Shown one piece after another: positions 6,890-16,787 of a stretch of 64,000 nucleotides of DNA. The stretch is from Nocardia sp. CC227C (lineage in GTDB: Bacteria > Actinomycetota > Actinomycetes > Mycobacteriales > Mycobacteriaceae). Made by a program: the position numbers and the translations under genes. How positions within the stretch are numbered: the first letter of the stretch is position 1; every line of letters starts with the position of its first letter. The stretch lies in NCBI RefSeq assembly GCF_030767025.1, contig NZ_JASITE010000008.1, positions 186,001-250,000 of the forward strand, given 5' to 3'. The notes under the pieces are model-generated. The model did no database searches, had not been told where the DNA came from, and saw nothing but the letters and a program-made list of their open reading frames with translations.

Positions 6890-9800
6890 TCACTCCGCCG
6901 CGGCCTCGTTGAGGCTCAGCTCGATCAGCAGGTCGCCGCCCTCCACCTGCTGCACCTTGCCGATGGCGATGCGCTTGACCGTGCCGCCGCGCGGCGCGGT
7001 GATGGCGGCCTCCATCTTCATGGCCTCGATGGTGCCGATGGTGTCGCCCGGGGTGACGGTGTCGCCGTCGCCGACGGACAGGGTGACCACGCCCGCGAAC
7101 GGGGCCGCGATATGCCCGGCATTGTTCTTGTCGGCCTTCTCGGCGGCGGGGACCTCGCTGGCGATGGAGCGATCCCGCACCATGATCGGCCGCAGCTGGC
7201 CGTTGAGAATGCACATCACGGTGCGCATGCCGCGCTCGTCGGGTTCGGAGATGGCCTCCAGGCCGATGAGCAGGGTGACGCCCTTCTCCAACTGGACGCG
7301 GTGTTCCTCGTCGTGGCGCAGACCGTAGAAGAACTGGTTGGCCGACAGCCCGGAGGTGTCGCCGTACTTCTCACGGTGGGCCAGGAATTCGGCGGTGGGC
7401 CCGGGGAACAGCAGCCGGTTGAGGGTGGCGCGCCGCTGCTCCGAGCTCCCGTTCAACCCGGCCTCGTCCTCGGCGGTGAGCTGGGTTTCCGGCTTGGCCG
7501 GGCCGCGTCCGGCGAGTGCGCGCGAGCGGAACGGCTCCGGCCAGCCACCGGCGGGCGTGCCCAATTCCCCACGCAGGAAACCGATCACGGAATCGGGGAT
7601 GTCGTAGCGGCCGGGGTCGGCGGCGAATTCGTCCACGTCCACACCGGAGCCGACCAGCGCCAGCGCGAGGTCGCCGACCACCTTGGACGACGGCGTGACC
7701 TTGACCAGTCGGCCCAGCATGCGGTCGGCGGCGGCATATTTGGCCTCCACCTCCTCGAACTGGTCGCCCAGCCCCAGTGCGATGGCCTGCTGCCGCAGGT
7801 TCGACAGCTGCCCGCCCGGGATCTCGTGGTGGTACACGCGGCCGGTCGGCCCCGGCAGCCCGGATTCGAAGGGCGCGTACACCTTTCGCAGCGCCTCCCA
7901 GTACGGCTCCAGATCGCACACGTGCTGCAGGTTCAGCCCGGTGTCGTGCGGCGAGTTCGCCGCCGCCGCGACGATGGCCGACAGCGCGGGCTGAGAGGTG
8001 GTGCCCGCCATGGGGGCCGAGGCGCCGTCGACGGCGTCCGCGCCCGCCTGCCAGGCGGCCAGGTAGGTGGCCAGCTGTCCGCCCGGGGTGTCGTGGGTGT
8101 GCACGTGCACGGGCAGTTCGAACTCCCGGCGCAGTGCCGACACCAGCGTCGCCGCCGCCGGAGCCCGCAGCAGGCCCGCCATGTCCTTGATGGCGATGAC
8201 ATGCGCTCCGGCGTCGACGATCTCCTCGGCGAGCTTGAGGTAGTAGTCGAGGGTGTAGAGGTTCTCGTCCGGATTCGACAGGTCGCCGGTGTAGCTCATG
8301 GCGACTTCGGCGATGGCCGTTCCGGTTTCGCGCACGGCGTCGATGGCGGGCCGCATCTGGTCCACGTTGTTGAGCGCGTCGAAGATGCGGAAGATGTCGA
8401 TGCCGGTGGCGGTGGCCTCGGAAACGAAAGCGCGCGTGACCTTTTCCGGATACGGGGTGTAGCCGACGGTATTGCGGCCGCGCAGCAGCATCTGCAGGTT
8501 GATATTCGGGATCGCCTCGCGCAGCGCGGCCAGCCGCTCCCACGGGTCCTCGTAGAGGAACCGCAGCGCGACATCGTAGGTCGCGCCGCCCCAGCATTCG
8601 ATGGACAGCAGCTCGGGGGTCGTCCGCGCCACATGCCCGGCCACGTCCAGCAGCCCGTTGGTGCGCACCCGGGTGGCCAGCAGCGACTGATGCGCGTCGC
8701 GGAAGGTGGTGTCGGTGACCGCGACCCCGGGCCGCTCCCGCAGCCAGCGCGCGAATCCCTCCGGCCCGAGTTCCAGCAGCCGCTGCCGGGATCCGGGGGG
8801 CGGCGGCACCGTGAGGTCCAGGGCGGGCAGTTTGTCGTGCGGATACACCGTGGTGGTGCGCTGCCCGTGCGGCTTGTTCACGGTGACGTCGGCCAGGTAC
8901 CGCAGGATCTTGGTACCGCGGTCGGCCGAGGAGCGCTGGGTGAGCAGTTCCGGCCGCTGGTCGATGAACGAGGTGGTGACCCGCCCGGCCCGGAACTCCG
9001 GATCGTCGAGCACCGCCATCAGGAACGGGATATTGGTCGTGACGCCGCGAATGCGGAACTCGGCCACCGCTCGGCGGGCCCGCGACACCGCGGTGGCGAA
9101 GTCACGGCCGCGGCAGGTGAGTTTGACCAGCATGGAGTCGAAGTACGCGCCGACCTCGGCACCCACGTTCGCGCCGCCGTCCAGCCGCACGCCCGCCCCG
9201 CCGGGTGACCGGTAGCCGGTGATGCGGCCGGTGTCGGGCCGGAACCCGTTGGCCGGATCCTCGGTGGTGATGCGGCACTGCAACGCCGCACCCCGGATCG
9301 TGATCGACTCCTGCCGCAACCCCAGATCCGCCAGGGACTGCCCGGCCGCGATGCGCAGCTGCGCCTGCACCAGGTCCACATCGGTGATCTCCTCGGTCAC
9401 CGTATGCTCGACCTGGATGCGCGGGTTCATCTCGATGAACACATGCTTGCCGCGCTCGTCGAGCAGGAACTCCACCGTGCCCGCGCAGCTGTAGCCGATC
9501 TGACGGGCGAAGGCGACCGCGTCCGCGCAGATCCGGTCACGCACGGCCGGATCCAGATTCGGGGCGGGGGCGAGTTCGATGACCTTCTGGTGCCGCCGTT
9601 GCAGGGAGCAGTCGCGTTCGTAGAGGTGGATCACGTCGCCGTGCTGATCGGCGAGGATCTGCACCTCGATGTGGCGGGGGTTGATCACCGCCTGCTCCAG
9701 GAACACCGTCGCATCACCGAAGGCGGATTCGGCCTCGCGCATGGCCGCCTCGACCGCCTCGCGCAGCTGGGCGCGGTCGTCGACCTTGCGCATCCCGCGG

Positions 9801-10294
9801 CCGCCGCCACCGGCGACGGCCTTGACGAATACGGGGAAGTCCATGGTCTCGGCGGCCGTCAGCAGCGCGTCCACGTCGGCGGAGGGTTCGCTCGAGGTCA
9901 GCACCGGCAGCCCGGCGGCCTTGGCGGCGGCGATCGCGCGTGCCTTGTTTCCGGTCAGTTCCAGCACCTGCGCCGACGGGCCGATGAAGGTGATGCCCTC
10001 GCGGGCGCACGCCGCCGCGAGGTCGGGATTCTCGGAAAGAAAACCGTAACCGGGGTAGACCGCGTCGGCACCCGAGGTCTTCGCAGCCTCGAGAATTTCC
10101 TCGATCGACAGGTACGCGCGCACGGGATGTCCGGGCGTGCCGATCTGATACGCCTCGTCCGCCTTCAGCCGGTGGACCGAATTGCGGTCCTCATGGGGAA
10201 AGACGGCAACCGTGCCGATGCCGAGTTCGTATGCCGCGCGGAAGGCGCGAATGGCGATCTCGCCGCGGTTGGCGACCAGGACTTTGGAGAACAT
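6890..10294 (-). CDS. pyc: Pyruvate carboxylase
   Basis: Biotin enzyme that makes oxaloacetate from pyruvate and bicarbonate, refilling the TCA cycle. The product is 1134 residues from ATG 10294 (MFSKVLVANRGEIAIRAF); an in-frame ATG 13 codons earlier is unlikely. The biotin carboxylase domain covers about 1-450, with an ATP-grasp lid GGGGRGMRKV and EMNPRIQVEHTVTE. The carboxyltransferase domain covers about 520-800 (TDTTFRDAHQSLLATRVR and VHTHDTPGG). The biotinyl domain is at the C-terminus, with the biotinylated Lys in EAMKMEA. It is divergent from the riboswitch-metE unit and leads the pyc-rsmD-coaD run. Confidence 0.97.
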   Translation of the reverse strand: MFSKVLVANRGEIAIRAFRAAYELGIGTVAVFPHEDRNSVHRLKADEAYQIGTPGHPVRAYLSIEEILEAAKTSGADAVYPGYGFLSENPDLAAACAREGITFIGPSAQVLELTGNKARAIAAAKAAGLPVLTSSEPSADVDALLTAAETMDFPVFVKAVAGGGGRGMRKVDDRAQLREAVEAAMREAESAFGDATVFLEQAVINPRHIEVQILADQHGDVIHLYERDCSLQRRHQKVIELAPAPNLDPAVRDRICADAVAFARQIGYSCAGTVEFLLDERGKHVFIEMNPRIQVEHTVTEEITDVDLVQAQLRIAAGQSLADLGLRQESITIRGAALQCRITTEDPANGFRPDTGRITGYRSPGGAGVRLDGGANVGAEVGAYFDSMLVKLTCRGRDFATAVSRARRAVAEFRIRGVTTNIPFLMAVLDDPEFRAGRVTTSFIDQRPELLTQRSSADRGTKILRYLADVTVNKPHGQRTTTVYPHDKLPALDLTVPPPPGSRQRLLELGPEGFARWLRERPGVAVTDTTFRDAHQSLLATRVRTNGLLDVAGHVARTTPELLSIECWGGATYDVALRFLYEDPWERLAALREAIPNINLQMLLRGRNTVGYTPYPEKVTRAFVSEATATGIDIFRIFDALNNVDQMRPAIDAVRETGTAIAEVAMSYTGDLSNPDENLYTLDYYLKLAEEIVDAGAHVIAIKDMAGLLRAPAAATLVSALRREFELPVHVHTHDTPGGQLATYLAAWQAGADAVDGASAPMAGTTSQPALSAIVAAAANSPHDTGLNLQHVCDLEPYWEALRKVYAPFESGLPGPTGRVYHHEIPGGQLSNLRQQAIALGLGDQFEEVEAKYAAADRMLGRLVKVTPSSKVVGDLALALVGSGVDVDEFAADPGRYDIPDSVIGFLRGELGTPAGGWPEPFRSRALAGRGPAKPETQLTAEDEAGLNGSSEQRRATLNRLLFPGPTAEFLAHREKYGDTSGLSANQFFYGLRHDEEHRVQLEKGVTLLIGLEAISEPDERGMRTVMCILNGQLRPIMVRDRSIASEVPAAEKADKNNAGHIAAPFAGVVTLSVGDGDTVTPGDTIGTIEAMKMEAAITAPRGGTVKRIAIGKVQQVEGGDLLIELSLNEAAAE

Positions 10295-10510
10295 CCGCCT
10301 AAGGTACCTGCTCCCCGGACACCCTTCGGTCACGATGTCGGGTTCGCAGGAATCTTCACAACCGGAGTTAGCCCTCTTGCGAAGATGTGTTCATCGGGCC
10401 GATACAAACCGGCCCGGCTCCGGCCCCGTCGCGGGAGCCGCTCGCGCGGCGATATGCTCGGTTCCGCAATCGGTTCGCCGGACGGGAGCCCCCAGTCGGC
10501 GTCGAAACCG

Positions 10511-10700
10511 GATGCTCACCGCAGGTGAGTTCTTCCGGTGAGAGGGAACCCGGTGAGAATCCGGGACTGTCCCGCAGCGGTATACGGGAACGACCGCCGT
10601 ACCACGCACTGGGTGCCACACCTGGGAAGCGACGGCCAGTAGGTCGGCCATCCGGCCGGAGCCCGTGAGTCCGAAGACCTGCCGACTGTGCCGGATACGC
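10511..10700 (+). ncRNA. Cobalamin (B12) riboswitch upstream of metE
   Basis: The leader contains the conserved cobalamin riboswitch blocks in order. First comes GGTGAGAATCCGGGACTGTC (from about 10551), followed by CCGCAGCGGTA. The 3' B12 box, AGTCCGAAGACCTGCC, lies at 10668-10683. Between them are the expected GC-rich arms. The element ends about 140 bases before the metE start. By family knowledge, adenosylcobalamin binding shuts off expression of the B12-independent methionine synthase when B12 is available. Boundaries are approximate. Confidence 0.95.
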
Positions 10701-10837
10701 CGTATCCGGCGGCCTCCGCCTCGTGGATTGGGCGATGGACCGCATGTGCGTATTCGCATGCCGTTGGGTGTGCGCGTGGCACGGCTGTTCGCGCCCGCGG
10801 TGGTGGCCAGTGGCTCTGGAGCACTGGAGAAATATCC

Positions 10838-13102
10838 GTGACCAATACACCGACCTCGTTCACCGCCACGGTGCTCGGCATTCCGCGCATCGGGCCGAAT
10901 CGGGAGTTGAAGAAGGTGACCGAGTCCTACTGGGCCGGTCGCATCGACGCCGACGCACTGCACACCGTCGGGCGGGAGCTGCGGGCCTCGCAGCTGACCG
11001 CGCTGAAAGACGCGGGACTGGATTCGATCCCGGTCGGAACCTTCTCCTACTACGACCAGATGTTGGACACCGCGGTGCTGCTCGGCGCGCTGCCGCCGCG
11101 GGTGGCCGATATCGCCGATCCGCTGGACCGCTATTTCGCGGCGGCGCGCGGCACCGACGCGGTCGCGCCGCTGGAGATGACCAAGTGGTTCGACACCAAC
11201 TACCACTACCTGGTCCCGGAGATCGGCCCGGAGACCCGGTTCGCGCTGAATCCGGACAAACTGCTGGCTGAGCTGGCCGAGGCGCTGGAACTCGGGGTGC
11301 CCGCGCGACCGGTGGTGATCGGTCCGCTGACCTTCCTGAAACTGGCCAAGGGCGTCGGCGCGGAACCGCTGTCGCGCCTGACCGAACTGCTGCCGCTGTA
11401 CCGCGACCTGCTGAGCCGCCTGGCCGCCGCGGGTGCGGAGTGGGTGCAGATCGACGAGCCGGTGCTGGTGACCGACCTGACCGCCGAGGAACTCGCACTG
11501 GTCGGCACCGTGTACAGCGAGCTGACGGCTGCGGCCGACCGGCCGGCCGTTCTGGTCGCCACCTACTTCGGGCACCCGGACGCCGCACTGCCGGTGCTGG
11601 CTTCCACCGCCGTCGAGGCGATCGCCCTGGACTTCACCGCCGGGACCACCGTCGAGGATGTGGCCGCGGTCCGGTCGCTGCGCGACAAGCTCGTGGTGGC
11701 CGGGGTGGTCGACGGCCGCAATATCTGGCGCACCGACCCCGACCGGGCGCTGTCCACCCTCGCCACGCTGCTCGGCAGCACCGGCGCGCTGGCGGTGTCG
11801 TCCTCCTGCTCACTGCTGCACGTGCCGTACACGCTGGCCGCGGAGCCGGGACTCGATGCGGCGCTGCGCTCCTGGCTCGCCTTCGGTGACGAGAAGGTCG
11901 CCGAGGTGCGGGTGCTTTCCACCGCCCTGCACGAGGGCACCGACCGGGTCGCCGCCGAATTGGCCGCCGCCCGAGCCGCACTGGCGAACCGGGCCGCCGA
12001 CCCGCGGCTGCGCGACGACACCGTGCGGGCCCGGCTGGCGGCGCTGGGAGCCGACGCGACCCGTCGCGCGCCGGCGGCGGATCGGGCCGCGCTGCAACGG
12101 GATCGGTTGAACCTGCCGCTGCTGCCGACCACCACCATCGGCTCGTTCCCGCAGACGCCGGAGATCCGCAAGGCGCGCGCCGCCTTCACCAAGGGCGATC
12201 TCACCGCCGAGCAGTACACCGAGCGCATGCGCGCCGAGGTCGCGGATGTCATCGCGCTGCAAGAGAAGTTGGGCCTCGACGTGCTGGTGCACGGTGAGCC
12301 CGAGCGCAACGACATGGTGCAGTACTTCGCCGAGCAGCTCGATGGTTTCGCCGCGACCGTCAACGGCTGGGTGCAGTCCTACGGCACCCGCTGCGTGCGT
12401 CCGCCCATCCTGTTCGGCGATGTGGCACGGCCCGCGCCCATGACGGTGAGGTGGATCGAATACGCGCAGTCGCTCACCGACAAGCCGGTGAAGGGCATGC
12501 TCACCGGTCCGGTGACCATTCTGGCGTGGTCGTTCGTGCGTGACGATCAGCCGCTGGCCGACTCGGCGCGGCAGGTGGCGCTGGCGATTCGCGAGGAGAC
12601 GGTGGATCTGCAGGCCGCGGGCATCCGCGTCATCCAGGTGGACGAACCGGCGCTGCGGGAACTGCTGCCGCTGCGGGCCGCGGCCAAACCGGAGTACCTG
12701 GACTGGTCGGTGGCCGCGTTCCGGCTGGCCACCTCGGGGGTCTCCGACGCGACCCAGATCCACACGCATCTGTGCTATTCGGAGTTCGGTGAGGTGATCG
12801 ACGCGATCGCCGCCCTGGATGCCGACGTCACCTCCATCGAGGCGGCCCGCTCGCACATGGAGGTGCTCGACGACCTCAATGCGGCCGGTTTCGCGCTGGG
12901 CATCGGTCCCGGCGTCTACGACATCCACTCCCCGCGTGTACCCAGCGTGGCGGAGATCGAGCGTTCGCTGCGGGCCGCGCTGAAAGCCGTGCCCGCCGAA
13001 CGGCTCTGGGTGAATCCGGACTGCGGTCTGAAGACCCGCGGGCCGGTCGAGGTGGAGGCCGCGCTGCGCAATATGCGCACGGCCGCGGATGCCGTGCGCT
13101 GA
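10838..13102 (+). CDS. metE: Cobalamin-independent methionine synthase
   Basis: Transfers a methyl group from 5-methyltetrahydropteroyltri-glutamate to homocysteine without B12. The product is 754 residues from GTG 10838, preceded by GGAGAA; the frame is open further upstream but crosses the riboswitch. The N-terminus VLGIPRIGPNRELKK is typical. The C-terminal barrel keeps the zinc-ligand regions THLCYSEF (His and Cys) and NPDCGLKTR (Cys), plus the DEPALRE Glu region. Regulation by the upstream cobalamin riboswitch is strongly indicated. A perfect hairpin terminator follows at 13142. This gene is not at this place in M. tuberculosis. Confidence 0.97.
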   Translation: MTNTPTSFTATVLGIPRIGPNRELKKVTESYWAGRIDADALHTVGRELRASQLTALKDAGLDSIPVGTFSYYDQMLDTAVLLGALPPRVADIADPLDRYFAAARGTDAVAPLEMTKWFDTNYHYLVPEIGPETRFALNPDKLLAELAEALELGVPARPVVIGPLTFLKLAKGVGAEPLSRLTELLPLYRDLLSRLAAAGAEWVQIDEPVLVTDLTAEELALVGTVYSELTAAADRPAVLVATYFGHPDAALPVLASTAVEAIALDFTAGTTVEDVAAVRSLRDKLVVAGVVDGRNIWRTDPDRALSTLATLLGSTGALAVSSSCSLLHVPYTLAAEPGLDAALRSWLAFGDEKVAEVRVLSTALHEGTDRVAAELAAARAALANRAADPRLRDDTVRARLAALGADATRRAPAADRAALQRDRLNLPLLPTTTIGSFPQTPEIRKARAAFTKGDLTAEQYTERMRAEVADVIALQEKLGLDVLVHGEPERNDMVQYFAEQLDGFAATVNGWVQSYGTRCVRPPILFGDVARPAPMTVRWIEYAQSLTDKPVKGMLTGPVTILAWSFVRDDQPLADSARQVALAIREETVDLQAAGIRVIQVDEPALRELLPLRAAAKPEYLDWSVAAFRLATSGVSDATQIHTHLCYSEFGEVIDAIAALDADVTSIEAARSHMEVLDDLNAAGFALGIGPGVYDIHSPRVPSVAEIERSLRAALKAVPAERLWVNPDCGLKTRGPVEVEAALRNMRTAADAVR

Positions 13103-13141
13103 GCATGCGTGGCCCGGGCATCACCACGCCCGGAGTAGCGG

Positions 13142-13167
13142 AGGTCCGCGGCCAAGGCCGCGGACCT
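13142..13167. terminator. Hairpin terminator between metE and the convergent hydrolase gene
   Basis: A perfect 12-bp inverted repeat: AGGTCCGCGGCC at 13142-13153, a 2-base loop, then GGCCGCGGACCT at 13156-13167. It has no T-run, as is common in actinobacteria. It lies between two convergent genes and could serve both strands. Confidence 0.75.
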
Positions 13168-13217
13168 TCCCGCGTCCGAGCGGCCGGGCGCGCCGCTGTG
13201 CCGGACCCCGTCGGCGG

Positions 13218-14036
13218 TCACCGGTCCGCGAGGAAGTCCACTACGTCGGCGACCAGCCGCGGGTCCCTGATCGCACCCATGTGCGAGGCGCCGGGGTACA
13301 CTCGCGCGCGAGCGCCCGGAATGCCCGCCGCGGTGAACTCGAGGTTGTCCACCGGATACGCCGCGTCCTTGTCACCGCCGAGAACGAGGGTGGGCGCGCT
13401 GATCTCGCCCAGCCGATCGGTGAGATCGAAGGCGTCCTCGGCGCGAATGAACGCCGCGGTGGCGGCGGGGTCGCGCGGCCGCGCCAGCGGGTCGAGCAGC
13501 CACGCCACCGCGCCCACCAGGCGCGCCGCCACCGGGTTCCGGATGGTTTCCCCCGCGATGTGGTGCATGCCGCGCCGCCCGGACTCGACGGCCCGTGCGT
13601 AGTTCAGCTGCGCCTCCCGCACGTGCGGCTCCAAACGGTAGCCGGAGGAGGCGACCACCAGTCGTCGCACGGCCTCGGGATGGTCGGCGGCCAGTTGCAG
13701 CGCGACCGATCCGCCCGAGCTGACACCGATCACATCCACGGGTTCGCCGAATTCCTTGTGCAGCGCCTCGGCGTGCTGGTCGGCGATATCGGCCATGGTG
13801 GTCCCCGCCGGGGTGCCGGGCGCGCGGTTCACCGCGTAGACGCGGAAGTGCCGGGCGAGCGGGCTCAGCGTTTTGATCTCCGACGTCCGCATCCAGCCGG
13901 TCGGATTGGCATGGTCGGGGGTGAACCAGCGCAGGAATATCAGCGGCCGACCGGAACCCAGCGCGAGATAGGGCAGGTTGTGCGCCAGCGCCCCCTCGGT
14001 GACGTCGAGTCGCGTGGACAGGTCAGGTTTCGCCAT
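13218..14036 (-). CDS. Alpha/beta-fold hydrolase
   Basis: A 272-residue serine hydrolase from ATG 14036, preceded by GGGAGGA. The nucleophile elbow is GVSSGG (Ser near residue 103). The probable acid region is GGDKDAAYP and the catalytic His lies in GASHMG near the C-terminus. The N-terminal block GSGRPLIFLRWF gives the oxyanion-hole region. The substrate cannot be predicted; its relatives include esterases and C-C bond hydrolases. It converges on metE and lies 137 bases downstream of the YczE-type gene, so it could be co-transcribed with it. Confidence 0.82.
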   Translation of the reverse strand: MAKPDLSTRLDVTEGALAHNLPYLALGSGRPLIFLRWFTPDHANPTGWMRTSEIKTLSPLARHFRVYAVNRAPGTPAGTTMADIADQHAEALHKEFGEPVDVIGVSSGGSVALQLAADHPEAVRRLVVASSGYRLEPHVREAQLNYARAVESGRRGMHHIAGETIRNPVAARLVGAVAWLLDPLARPRDPAATAAFIRAEDAFDLTDRLGEISAPTLVLGGDKDAAYPVDNLEFTAAGIPGARARVYPGASHMGAIRDPRLVADVVDFLADR

Positions 14037-14173
14037 GTGTTCCTCCCGTAGGCCGAGCCGGAGCCGATTGTCCGCCGGATCCCAGCCTGCCGCAGCAGAA
14101 ATGCGACCGTCCAAGACATACTCCTGCTCGCAACCAGAACTCCCGCTGCGCTGTCCCGGAAATCCCGGAGCGC

Positions 14174-14827
14174 CTACAGGCTTCCCACCGGAGCCGGAAC
14201 ACCGGCCGAGGGCTGTTCCGGAGCCGCGCTGTCCGGCTGCCGGAAGCCCGGCAGCCAGTCGTCCACCAGCGGGATCAGCACCTGGATGAGCGGGCCGATT
14301 CCGAAGGCGTAGACCAGAGTTCCGATGCCCACGCTGCCGCCGAGCAGCCAGCCGATGGTCAGCACCGTGGCCTCGATGCCGGTGCGGATCACCCACACCG
14401 GCCGACCGGTGCGGCGCACCAGTCCGGTCATCAGACCGTCACGCGGACCGGGCCCCATGCCCGCACCGATGTAGAGCACCGTCGCGACGGCGTTGACCAC
14501 GACCGCGATCCCCATCGCGGCGATCCGCCAGCCCAGCCCGTGCACCTGCGGCAGCAGCCACAACCCGGCGTCCACGGCCACCGCGATGACCACCACATTG
14601 CTCACCGTTCCCAGACCGGGCCGCTGCCGCAGCGGAATCCAGGCCAGCAGCACCGCCACCCCGGTCACGGCGACCACCGCGCCGAAGCTGACCGGCACCC
14701 GCAGGTCCACGCCCTCATGGAAGACATCCCACGGGTCCAGCCCCAGTCCGGCTCGAATCATGACGGCCATCGACAGCCCGTAGAGCACCAACCCGACATA
14801 GAGCGCGATCAACCGTCGAAGCAACAT
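14174..14827 (-). CDS. YczE/YitT-like multi-pass membrane protein
   Basis: Integral membrane protein of 217 residues from ATG 14827 with about five hydrophobic helices. It matches the YczE family in pattern: a start LLRRLIALYVGLVLYGLSM, then AGLGLDPWDVFHEG, and later IGAGMGPGPRDGLMTGL. The biochemical role of this family is not known. The C-terminal 25 residues are Pro/Ala-rich and probably cytoplasmic. It is divergent from the DUF1737 gene. Confidence 0.82.
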   Translation of the reverse strand: MLLRRLIALYVGLVLYGLSMAVMIRAGLGLDPWDVFHEGVDLRVPVSFGAVVAVTGVAVLLAWIPLRQRPGLGTVSNVVVIAVAVDAGLWLLPQVHGLGWRIAAMGIAVVVNAVATVLYIGAGMGPGPRDGLMTGLVRRTGRPVWVIRTGIEATVLTIGWLLGGSVGIGTLVYAFGIGPLIQVLIPLVDDWLPGFRQPDSAAPEQPSAGVPAPVGSL

Positions 14828-14934
14828 TCGACCAGAATGTCGGCAACTGGTCTGCGAATACAGAGCCACTCCGCAATAACTGGACGTTTCCTACCCGCAC
14901 GAGCACGGGCGACCGGCACCCTAGAATCGGTGTC

Positions 14935-15108
14935 ATGACCGCGAACACGCCGCTGCGCTACCGACTCATCACCGGTCCCGACGACGCGACCTTCTGCGCC
15001 CGGGTCAGCGCACTGCTCGACGAGGGCTACCGGCTGCACGGCTCCCCGTCGATCACCTTCAACGGCGCCGCGGTGATCGCCGCGCAGGCGCTCGTCCTCG
15101 ATCGCTGA
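14935..15108 (+). CDS. DUF1737 family small protein
   Basis: A 57-residue protein from ATG 14935. The pattern RYRLITGPDDATFCARVSALLDEGY, then LHGSPSITFNG and AAQALV (quoted in parts), matches the DUF1737 family. Its members are 50-70-residue stand-alone cytosolic proteins of unknown function with a conserved GW/GY-x-LHG-SP motif. It is divergent from the membrane protein at 14174-14827, with about 107 bases between them. An upstream TAGAAT (around 14922) could be its -10 box, making the transcript nearly leaderless. Confidence 0.8.
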   Translation: MTANTPLRYRLITGPDDATFCARVSALLDEGYRLHGSPSITFNGAAVIAAQALVLDR

Positions 15109-15368
15109 GCGGGCGGGCGCGACGCGCCGGCAGTGACCTCGGCAAACGCTCCCGGTCGAGATTCCTGCCGCGGAAACGCCTCGGCGGCGGCGGGAACACG
15201 TACTATATGGGTCTTCATGTGGTTTGCCCATAAGTGGAGCAACGACCCTTTCTTCGCACGCTACGCACTCTCGGCGTGGCGCGAAAATACCTTGCAGTAG
15301 CAGATTTCGGGGAACGAACCCGCGCGAAATTGCGATGATTGCGAAGTCGTCTGGGTAGAGTGCCACGC

Positions 15369-16787
15369 GTGCGCAAGATGTATGCGGGTGCCCGACTACG
15401 GCGGTTGCGCGAGGAACGGCGGATGACCCAGGCCGCGCTGGCGAAGTCTCTGGACCTGTCCCCCAGCTACCTCAACCAGCTCGAGCGCGATCAGCGACCC
15501 CTCACGATCCCCGTGCTGCTGAAACTGAACTCGACATTCGACCTCGATGTGCAGTTCTTCGCCGCGGACTCCGATGCCCGGCTGGTCTCGGATCTGCACG
15601 AGGTGCTCGTCGAGGCCAGCGGCGGCAACTCCGCGCCGGTGGCCGAGGTCGAAGACCTCGCCACCCGATTACCCGAGGTCGCCAAGATCATCGTCGCCAT
15701 GCACCGGCGACTACGGGCCGCCACGGACCAACTGGACCTGCTGTCCTCCAAGGTGGCCGCCCCCAGCGGAGCGCCCGGCGTGCCCATGCCGTACGAGGAT
15801 GTGCGGGACTTCTTCTACGACCACCACAATCACATCGCACAGTTGGATCTGGCGGCCGAGCGGCTGTTCGAGGAATGCGGGCTCACCATCGGATCCTTGG
15901 ACCGGCAGCTGGCGCGGGTGGCCGAGGAACGCGCGGGCGTGACCGTCCTGGTGCGCGGCGACGGGGCCGACCCGAATATCCCGAAACGTCACTACGACAA
16001 GGAAACCCGCACCCTCACCCTGGCGCGGCGGCTGCGCCCGGGGCAACGCGCCTTCCAGATCGCCACCACCCTCGCCTTCCTGCTCTACGGACAGCTCCTC
16101 GACGAGGTGCTCGACGAAACCCCTTCGCTGGTGGGCGAATCCCGCGCGCTGGCCCGGATCGGACTGGCCAACTACTTCGCCGGGGCGCTCGTCCTCCCGT
16201 ACGGGAAGTTCCTGCGCAGCGCCGAGGAGCTGCGCTACGACATCGACCTGCTCGCCCTGCGATTCGAGGTCGGCTTCGAAACGGTCTGCCACCGGCTGAG
16301 CACCCTGCAGCGACAGGGACACCGGGGCGTGCCGTTCTTCCTGATCCGCACCGATCGCGCCGGAAACATCTCGAAACGCCAGTCCGCCACCGCATTCCAC
16401 TTCTCCCGGGTGGGCGGCAGCTGTCCGCTGTGGGTGGTCTACGAGGCGTTCGCCAACCCGGGCCGCACCCTCACCCAGGTGGCGTCCATGCCCGACGGCC
16501 GCCGCTACCTGTGGATCGCGCGCACCACCAACCCCGCCCCGCACGGATTCGGCACCGGCCCCAAGGAATTCGCCATCGGCCTCGGCTGCGACCTGGAGTA
16601 CGCCGACCGCCTGGTGTACTCCCAGGGCCTGCAACTCGACGACCCCGCCGCCGTCCCCATCGGCGCGGGCTGCAAGGTCTGCGAGCGCCCCGACTGCCCC
16701 CAGCGCGCGTTCCCCCAGATCGGACGCCCCCTGGCGGTCAGCGAGACCACCTGCACCGATCTGCCCTACCCGCGCCTGCCGCACTGA
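15369..16787 (+). CDS. RamB-like XRE/ScfR regulator (short-chain fatty acyl regulator)
   Basis: A 472-residue transcription factor. Residues about 8-62 form an XRE helix-turn-helix (RLRRLREERRMTQAALAKSL and LSPSYLNQLERDQRPLT). The middle is a degenerate IrrE/DUF955-like domain. The C-terminal DUF2083 section ends with a cysteine cluster CKVCERPDCPQRAFPQIGRPL-like (Cys pairs at CKVC and PDCP). The best-known member is RamB, which represses glyoxylate-cycle and acetate-activation genes in corynebacteria and mycobacteria. No icl or ack-pta gene is nearby, so the targets are distant or different. The start is GTG 15369; ATG 15378 is also possible. Confidence 0.88.
   Translation: MRKMYAGARLRRLREERRMTQAALAKSLDLSPSYLNQLERDQRPLTIPVLLKLNSTFDLDVQFFAADSDARLVSDLHEVLVEASGGNSAPVAEVEDLATRLPEVAKIIVAMHRRLRAATDQLDLLSSKVAAPSGAPGVPMPYEDVRDFFYDHHNHIAQLDLAAERLFEECGLTIGSLDRQLARVAEERAGVTVLVRGDGADPNIPKRHYDKETRTLTLARRLRPGQRAFQIATTLAFLLYGQLLDEVLDETPSLVGESRALARIGLANYFAGALVLPYGKFLRSAEELRYDIDLLALRFEVGFETVCHRLSTLQRQGHRGVPFFLIRTDRAGNISKRQSATAFHFSRVGGSCPLWVVYEAFANPGRTLTQVASMPDGRRYLWIARTTNPAPHGFGTGPKEFAIGLGCDLEYADRLVYSQGLQLDDPAAVPIGAGCKVCERPDCPQRAFPQIGRPLAVSETTCTDLPYPRLPH

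Noticed and set aside
6488..9208. Long open frame on the plus strand opposite pyc (906 codons)
   Set aside because: It is the high-GC antisense shadow of pyruvate carboxylase, which matches its family along the whole length. The antisense product has biased, non-globular composition.
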